A stretch of 64,000 nt of DNA from a virus. Below, piece by piece: positions 59,087 through 64,000 of the stretch. The notes beneath the pieces are model-generated. The model was given only the letters and a program-made list of their open reading frames with translations, had not been told where the DNA came from and ran no database searches. The translations under genes were made by a program, and so were the position numbers. Each line of letters starts with the position of its first letter. Within the stretch, counting starts at the first letter, position 1. The stretch lies in IMG/VR virus record IMGVR_UViG_3300025133_009608, positions 186,001-250,000 of that record, one strand, 5' to 3'.

Positions 59087-59638
59087 CTATTTTTCCAAAA
59101 TAACACTACCCGCCGAAGGTAGGTCATACAGCCTAACCTCTCCGCCTTTTGCTCCAAGGCTCCCGAACCCCCCGCCGCCGGGCTCAAGGCCTCCATCCTC
59201 CTCCGGGCCCATAGCTCCGGTAACCGGTCTCCCCGATTTTATTATTTCTTGTATTTCCATAATTGTTTCGTGCATATCTTCGGAATAAAACGGCAACCTA
59301 TAAGATCTTGGATCTGATAACTGCCGGCGTCGAAAAAACTCATAAGAATCATCCAACTCTCCATCGGCTTCGCTTATCCATAAAAATATTGCCCCCGGCT
59401 CTCCAGACGCCTTATTTGGACTTCTTGCCAGGGCCCAGTGTATTAAAAATTTATCTGGCAACCCGACCTCGGCGGGCCATCCGGCCAAGTTCTCTAAAGA
59501 TCGGGCGATATTGAGCGAAAACAAGACCGTAGCCGTTATCGCAACAAGCTTAGCCCACCACCTACCGCTTGATCCGATAACAAACCATAACAATATTGAC
59601 GCAAGGACTATAAATATCAAAGAAACCTCTATCACCAT
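59087..59638 (-). CDS. Hypothetical membrane protein
   Basis: A 183-residue protein with two N-terminal transmembrane helices (about 5-20 and 28-48) and a soluble C-terminal domain ending in a Gly-rich, Asp/Glu-containing tail. It overlaps the ExbD-like gene by seven bases, so it is probably a third member of that membrane complex. No family recognised. Confidence 0.65.
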   Translation of the reverse strand: MVIEVSLIFIVLASILLWFVIGSSGRWWAKLVAITATVLFSLNIARSLENLAGWPAEVGLPDKFLIHWALARSPNKASGEPGAIFLWISEADGELDDSYEFFRRRQLSDPRSYRLPFYSEDMHETIMEIQEIIKSGRPVTGAMGPEEDGGLEPGGGGFGSLGAKGGEVRLYDLPSAGSVILEK

Positions 59639-60219
59639 CCGATCCCTGTAAAATACTTTGGAATACTATTCGTCCCAATTACCCGTCCTTCTCGATCCAA
59701 TATAAACCTACAGGCAGTCTCTTCTTGCCCGCTGTACCTCATTAACAGGGTTCTTGAAGAAACTGTTCCAAATGGATTTATTTTATCTATTGTAACCAGG
59801 ACTGGAGTTTCTCCTTCGGTTCTTTTGATGTAAGCATGGATATTTACAACATATTCTCCCGGCATCATTCCCCTGATCATAACGATCTCCCTGTTATCGC
59901 TATTATCTATTGATTCTGATATCGAGGAGGAGTAGGGATCAACTCCAAGGTCATCTCGATCTAAATGCATCATTCCCGCCTCCTGGTTTCTAAAGAACAC
60001 AACATTGCCCTCTGGGTCTTCGACATAAATGTCTATATCATCGTTTCTGTCACCCGGCCATGATGCTGTGATTATAAACTCGGCCCTCACGTCTATTTCG
60101 CTTGACTCTTTTTCTGGACTTACAATTAACAGCGCAATTGCGAATAGAGCAACAAAGCACAGAAGCGTATTAAATAAAATATCAAGAAATGCCAAGTTTG
60201 AATGGTATGACCTTCCCAC
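59632..60219 (-). CDS. ExbD/TolR-like protein with extracytoplasmic domain
   Basis: A 195-residue protein with a short cytoplasmic start, one transmembrane helix (about 10-32: FLDILFNTLLCFVALFAIAL, with the Asp of the motor-type helix), and a 160-residue beta-rich periplasmic domain containing IYVEDPEGNVVFF. The layout matches ExbD/TolR/MotB-type partners. It follows the ExbB-like gene with no gap. Confidence 0.7.
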   Translation of the reverse strand: MGRSYHSNLAFLDILFNTLLCFVALFAIALLIVSPEKESSEIDVRAEFIITASWPGDRNDDIDIYVEDPEGNVVFFRNQEAGMMHLDRDDLGVDPYSSSISESIDNSDNREIVMIRGMMPGEYVVNIHAYIKRTEGETPVLVTIDKINPFGTVSSRTLLMRYSGQEETACRFILDREGRVIGTNSIPKYFTGIGW

Positions 60220-60678
60220 TTATTTCGCCTCAGAGTCGTCGATATTAAAGCATTGAACTTTTAACAGGGCACTGCTTATGAGGCCAGTAAGAGTTGTATA
60301 TAGCGCCGTTGACATTCCAACTCCTAGTTCTGTAATCAAATCCTGAATTGTACTTATATCTTCTATATTTATGCCAGCAAACCCACTAAGCATTTCTATA
60401 AAACCTATAACAGTTCCAATCATTCCTATTGTGAGAACCAGATCGCTCATAAACCATCCAAATTCTATATTCGGGGTCAGACCTCGATCGATCTGCCATG
60501 ATTTATGCCCACACCACACGGACGTAACAATTAAAACGAGTAAGTTTACAAAGCTCAGCTTGGTAAAGTCACTATCCCAAAGAGCCTCTCCCAGGCCCAT
60601 ATAGAGTCCCTGGGTTATCGCCCCGAGCATGAGCGAAAAAAACAACCACCAGGTTAAAAATGTTTTATATTTATTCAC
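60220..60678 (-). CDS. ExbB/MotA/TolQ-like proton channel subunit
   Basis: A 152-residue, four-helix membrane protein. The conserved core GMIGTVIGFIEMLSGF (about 95-110) then GVGMSTALYTTLTGLISSAL (about 126-145) fits the two pore helices of the MotA/TolQ/ExbB family. With the ExbD-like neighbour it could form an ion-driven motor. Related pairs occur in Zorya anti-phage defence (ZorAB), but ZorC/D-type genes are absent here. Confidence 0.8.
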   Translation of the reverse strand: MNKYKTFLTWWLFFSLMLGAITQGLYMGLGEALWDSDFTKLSFVNLLVLIVTSVWCGHKSWQIDRGLTPNIEFGWFMSDLVLTIGMIGTVIGFIEMLSGFAGINIEDISTIQDLITELGVGMSTALYTTLTGLISSALLKVQCFNIDDSEAK

Positions 60679-63600
60679 TCAGCGCCCCTGCTTGGTAACG
60701 CTCGAAAGCCACCGGGCGCGAGCTGTCCGCCCATTAGGAGCAAGCCCACTATAGTCATCGATCTTATCCAGACCGAGCTCAAAAAAGTAGTAACCACCTT
60801 TTGCCTCTGCTAATCGACTGGCTGCAGAAATTGCGAAATCTGCATCACCGTATATTTCGTGTATTTTGCTATCAAAAAATTCATAAGGAGAGGCCTTCGC
60901 CAGAGACTCCGCAGCCTCCATTGTCAAGTGTCCGTATTCATCCGATTCGTGAAATTTTAGATCAAAAAAGATTCGAGGGCCTAATTCTATCATCCCCTTC
61001 ATGGCAATCGGTATTCTGTCTTTGTACTTATCTATTTTGTAAAGATCACTTCCAAAGAATACCCACGGAAAGCTCTCTATTATCCTGTCTATTGCGACTT
61101 CCGCAAGAACCTCGTACCTTTCATCGGCTGCCGTATCGGGGCCCTCCTCGAAAAAGGCCCATGGGTATTTCCCTGTAGCCAAGGCCTCCGCTGCGGCGAG
61201 CCCAAATTCCGAATATTCCGCCATCATGTGAAGGTTGAGCTTAAAAAATTCATCTGGATTTTTTTCGGATAAAGCTTTCGCGGCGGGCAGGGCTGCTGCC
61301 GCGTATATATCACTTGGGCCCTGCTTATGTATTTCTAATTGAAAATAAGAATATGGACGTGACTCTACCATGCATTTTACAAATTTCTTATTTAATACTT
61401 CAAATCTTGGGTCATTAAATCGGCCATTTAATAACTTTAAGTATTTTTCATAATCACTACATACATATCTCTTGGCCATCCTGATGGCTATCGTGATAAA
61501 CTCCTCGACGGTGTGTAGTCCGTTATCTGTAAAGTCAGAGAAGCTATCCGAGTTATTTTTCGCCAAGGTTGCATCAAGTGTGTGCATCGTGTTATTTGTC
61601 AGCAACTCTTTTAGATTAACATTGGTCGCGTACTCTCCTAAGGCCTTAATTGCTTGTCCTTTTTTGTAATAATCATTTTGATTCTCCATATTATATATCA
61701 CGTATCTATCCAAAAAGACTCTTGCAGACTCCTTTAGCCCTTCATCATCAAATACTTCATTAGGAAGGTTTTCCATCATATCTTGAATCATATACCCATC
61801 TGGGACGCCAAAGCCTTCGATTCTCGCATCCGAATTAAAGGCGTCAATCCATACCTTCATCCGTTCCCGAATAAATTCTATAGTTTTATATTTTTCAACC
61901 GGGAGAATCACCAACGCCCTCCATTCCAGATGGGATCCAAGAGATGTTTCTATTAGCATTTCTCGCAACTCCTCTGTTTCTAGCAAATCAAAGATCCCCA
62001 GAACCTCTTCTTCCGATATATGCTCGGAATGTAGGACGTATGAGCTCACAGCTTTCGAGATAAGCACATCTGGCAGGTGATTGTCCTTATTCGCCCTCAT
62101 AACCTTCTCAAATCCGTAACTTCGTTCGTCGATCATTATTGTTTCAATATTTTTAGCAAGAAACCTCAAAGCAATTGGGGATAGCGCAGACATCCCAAGT
62201 ACGGAAAAGAAAACACTACTGAGATTGTACTCTTTACCTTTCTCTTCCATATTGCTCAAAACACCGTCGACCAAGTTATGCTCCTCTCGACCGGCTAGGA
62301 CTGCTATAACTTCATCCGGAGACCATAGGGCTCCGGAGTAATAATTATCCATTATCTTTTCAGTCTCGGCAATCATCCAATAATCGTCTGAATCTTCATA
62401 ATCTATTGGAGCAAAATACTCATCCAGCCAATTACGAATATATGGTGCATACTTCTGTACCGGAGGGGCGTTTTCCTTTCCCTTTATTTGATGCACATTT
62501 CTGCCCGATGAGCCTCCCACCTCTATTGTCACGTGAGGCTCATTCTTGGCGTCTCTTAGAGAATAGATCTTAAGGCGCCCAATGATGATGTCATCGCAAT
62601 AGCCCCCAACGCAGTGCCCCATGTTGCGACCCTCGGTTTCGACATCCTCGGGCGGGACAAGAACCATCGTGTATCCGTCCCCAAAATCATGATGAACATT
62701 TTTTGTATTATATTCGCCAACTTCAATAGCCGGAACAAACTGCTCGTGCCACTTTTCGGCAGCCTGGATCATGGTCTGCGCGGAAATACTCTGCCATGGG
62801 CCCATTCCCGGCTCAGGGAACGCATCCAGAGAGTTCACATAATCCTTAATTTGAATTAAAACCAGCCGTGGCGATGCCGCTTCATTCATATTAATGTTCG
62901 CCAGCCACTTAATAAATGGCTTTCTATTCTTATGGGGCAACAGGTCATCACCGACGAGGGCAATGGCATTTAATGCCGATCTATTAAAAATTGGTCCATC
63001 CTCTGCCCTCTCGGAAAGGCTCTCAAAATAAGATCGAGGATCTTGCTCCGGGCTCTTTGCGATCTGCTTTTGCAATGACTTTATATTAATCTTTTTTAGA
63101 TACTCCTTATCTGCCTGTGCGGCAACCTTGTGCAGCTTTTCTATCTGGCCCATCCGGCCTCTTTCGCTTTCGCAAGCTCTAATTATTGATATATCTTTTG
63201 CCTCTTTCTTGAAGCCATTACTCCGAAGCCATTTCGACAGCCTATCTAGAGCATAATCAGGCTCATCTGGCCACTCATCCGGATCGAACTCAGACCACTG
63301 CTCATTTAGCGAAATATATTTAGATGGTATGTGACCATTGATAATTATTGTATCGTGATCAACTCCGTCATTAGCCGCCTCAGAATCAGAATACTCCACC
63401 CCCAGAGCCCAGGCTATGGAGTTTATCATTTTTTCTCTATAAATAGCCGGCTCCATCTCTATAACAGGGAGCTCTTCATTCTTTTGCTCATAATCTTTGC
63501 GCATCGCGCTTAAATCTATTTCAAATATATAGTCGCCATAAGAGTCAATTGCTTCTGGATTGAAGCTTGCGAAAATAGCACTTCCAACCCAGCGATTTGA

Positions 63601-63999
63601 AAGCCCCCTCGTCTTGCTCATTGGAGATAGCCCTTCTCGCATAATTGATTTAACATTCTCTCCTGGAGTTGCGTGATAGGCTATTCCGGCAAAGTAATCC
63701 TCCTGATAATTCTCCTCGTCAACGTAGTCTTCTGGGGAAATGTTATAAATCCAATGATTCGCGTCTTCGGAGCCGCTTATATTTTCACCGTCCATGTCAG
63801 CAACATGTTTGTCGCCCCGCCAGCCAAATGCATAAATTTTACTCAGGCCCTCTTTTTCGTTCGTAAGATCTATAACTTCCGTGGATCCACCGTCCTTATT
63901 TATAAGCTCAGAAAACCTACTCCAATTAAGCGCCTCATACCCCCCTATCACGTCCTCAAGGATCCCGAGCTCTTCCTCGGTCAAGCCTTCTGGTTTCAT
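60679..63999 (-). CDS. Large protein with ADP-ribosyltransferase-like and PcfJ-like domains
   Basis: 1106 residues; the ATG lies one base from the window edge, so the true start could be further upstream. Residues 100-165 (YHATPGENVKSIMREGL, then IFASFNPEAIDSYGDYIFEI) match an ADP-ribosyltransferase/2-prime-phosphotransferase fold with candidate His109. Around 247-275 comes the LDRLSKWLRSNGFKKEA helix motif shared with the lysins. Residues 440-525 are PcfJ-like (NMGHCVGGYCDD, IYSLRDAKNEPHVTIEV, QIKGKENAPP). The C-terminal half is a long helical-repeat array (FF...H...Y..LA..AA..L). Possibly a virion-injected effector. Confidence 0.7.
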   Translation of the reverse strand: MKPEGLTEEELGILEDVIGGYEALNWSRFSELINKDGGSTEVIDLTNEKEGLSKIYAFGWRGDKHVADMDGENISGSEDANHWIYNISPEDYVDEENYQEDYFAGIAYHATPGENVKSIMREGLSPMSKTRGLSNRWVGSAIFASFNPEAIDSYGDYIFEIDLSAMRKDYEQKNEELPVIEMEPAIYREKMINSIAWALGVEYSDSEAANDGVDHDTIIINGHIPSKYISLNEQWSEFDPDEWPDEPDYALDRLSKWLRSNGFKKEAKDISIIRACESERGRMGQIEKLHKVAAQADKEYLKKINIKSLQKQIAKSPEQDPRSYFESLSERAEDGPIFNRSALNAIALVGDDLLPHKNRKPFIKWLANINMNEAASPRLVLIQIKDYVNSLDAFPEPGMGPWQSISAQTMIQAAEKWHEQFVPAIEVGEYNTKNVHHDFGDGYTMVLVPPEDVETEGRNMGHCVGGYCDDIIIGRLKIYSLRDAKNEPHVTIEVGGSSGRNVHQIKGKENAPPVQKYAPYIRNWLDEYFAPIDYEDSDDYWMIAETEKIMDNYYSGALWSPDEVIAVLAGREEHNLVDGVLSNMEEKGKEYNLSSVFFSVLGMSALSPIALRFLAKNIETIMIDERSYGFEKVMRANKDNHLPDVLISKAVSSYVLHSEHISEEEVLGIFDLLETEELREMLIETSLGSHLEWRALVILPVEKYKTIEFIRERMKVWIDAFNSDARIEGFGVPDGYMIQDMMENLPNEVFDDEGLKESARVFLDRYVIYNMENQNDYYKKGQAIKALGEYATNVNLKELLTNNTMHTLDATLAKNNSDSFSDFTDNGLHTVEEFITIAIRMAKRYVCSDYEKYLKLLNGRFNDPRFEVLNKKFVKCMVESRPYSYFQLEIHKQGPSDIYAAAALPAAKALSEKNPDEFFKLNLHMMAEYSEFGLAAAEALATGKYPWAFFEEGPDTAADERYEVLAEVAIDRIIESFPWVFFGSDLYKIDKYKDRIPIAMKGMIELGPRIFFDLKFHESDEYGHLTMEAAESLAKASPYEFFDSKIHEIYGDADFAISAASRLAEAKGGYYFFELGLDKIDDYSGLAPNGRTARARWLSSVTKQGR

Positions 64000-64000
64000 G

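Noticed and set aside
60220-60678. ExbB/ExbD-like pair as a Zorya defence system
   Set aside because: No helicase- or nuclease-type ZorD/ZorC/ZorE gene is next to it, and the neighbouring genes are phage cargo. A counter-defence role stays open.
1-64000. tRNA or rRNA genes
   Set aside because: Intergenic gaps are almost all shorter than 130 bases. I saw no cloverleaf with a T-loop GTTCGANTC pattern in the larger ones, despite the CCA-adding enzyme gene.

Overview
The window is a piece of a large tailed dsDNA phage (probably a jumbo phage) of a Gram-negative host. The phage evidence is a T4-like replication block (gp41-type DnaB helicase, AAA+ loader, UvsW-like helicase), a small sigma factor, tail-fibre-type proteins, a tubulin/FtsZ GTPase and at least four peptidoglycan-active enzymes. 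The Gram-negative inference rests on three lipobox-bearing lipoproteins and the murein hydrolases. Their anchor-D/VWA architecture is reminiscent of Myxococcota or other former Deltaproteobacteria, but the host is not shown. Almost every gene is read leftward (minus strand). The clear rightward exceptions start at 18739, about 21648, 27263 and 30804.

Region 1 (1-5800) is an accessory, early-type region. It has nine leftward genes, each usually with its own copy of a highly conserved promoter-like box (minus-strand core AAGATCGATTCATTATAG; eleven copies plus one cut by the window edge), and several have a strong hairpin after the stop. Cargo includes an ArdC-like anti-restriction protein and a CCA-adding enzyme. 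Region 2 (5860-6980) is 1.1 kb of AT-rich, essentially gene-free DNA with direct repeats and iteron-like words, a candidate origin or control region.

Region 3 (6980-31600) is virion/lysis/accessory: an alpha/beta hydrolase, tail-fibre-like proteins, two modular paralogous lysins with exchanged catalytic domains (transglycosylase versus M15 peptidase), two trypsin-like proteases, two divergent kinase-like proteins, three consecutive lipoproteins (thioredoxin-like and two VWA), a pyrophosphatase-like protein, peptide deformylase, topoisomerase I with four zinc ribbons and dUTPase.

Region 4 (31600-64000) is one long, tightly packed leftward array: LysM-SleB lysin, PIN-PhoH, B12-dependent ribonucleotide reductase, sigma factor, a DAC-domain (diadenylate cyclase type) protein, the complete SpoVR-YeaH-PrkA stress triad, helicase/primosome genes, a Sm-like protein, a Holliday-resolvase-like nuclease, UvsW-like helicase, thioesterase, amidase, a glycosyltransferase-FtsZ fusion, sugar/sulfate-transfer genes, a GIY-YIG nuclease carrying seven HTH repeats, IscU/Nfu/IscA, GMD, an ExbB/ExbD-like pair and a 1106-residue ADP-ribosyltransferase-like/PcfJ protein.

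The strongest candidates for undescribed biology are (a) the DAC protein translationally coupled to the phage sigma factor and followed upstream by SpoVR-YeaH-PrkA, which looks like a viral copy of a host stress/second-messenger circuit; (b) the glycosyltransferase-tubulin fusion with an internal start site; (c) the GIY-YIG nuclease with an HTH array; (d) a scaffold-based Fe-S assembly set without a cysteine desulfurase; and (e) the repeated promoter/leader cassettes of region 1. All functions are read from sequence motifs by eye; no database search was possible.
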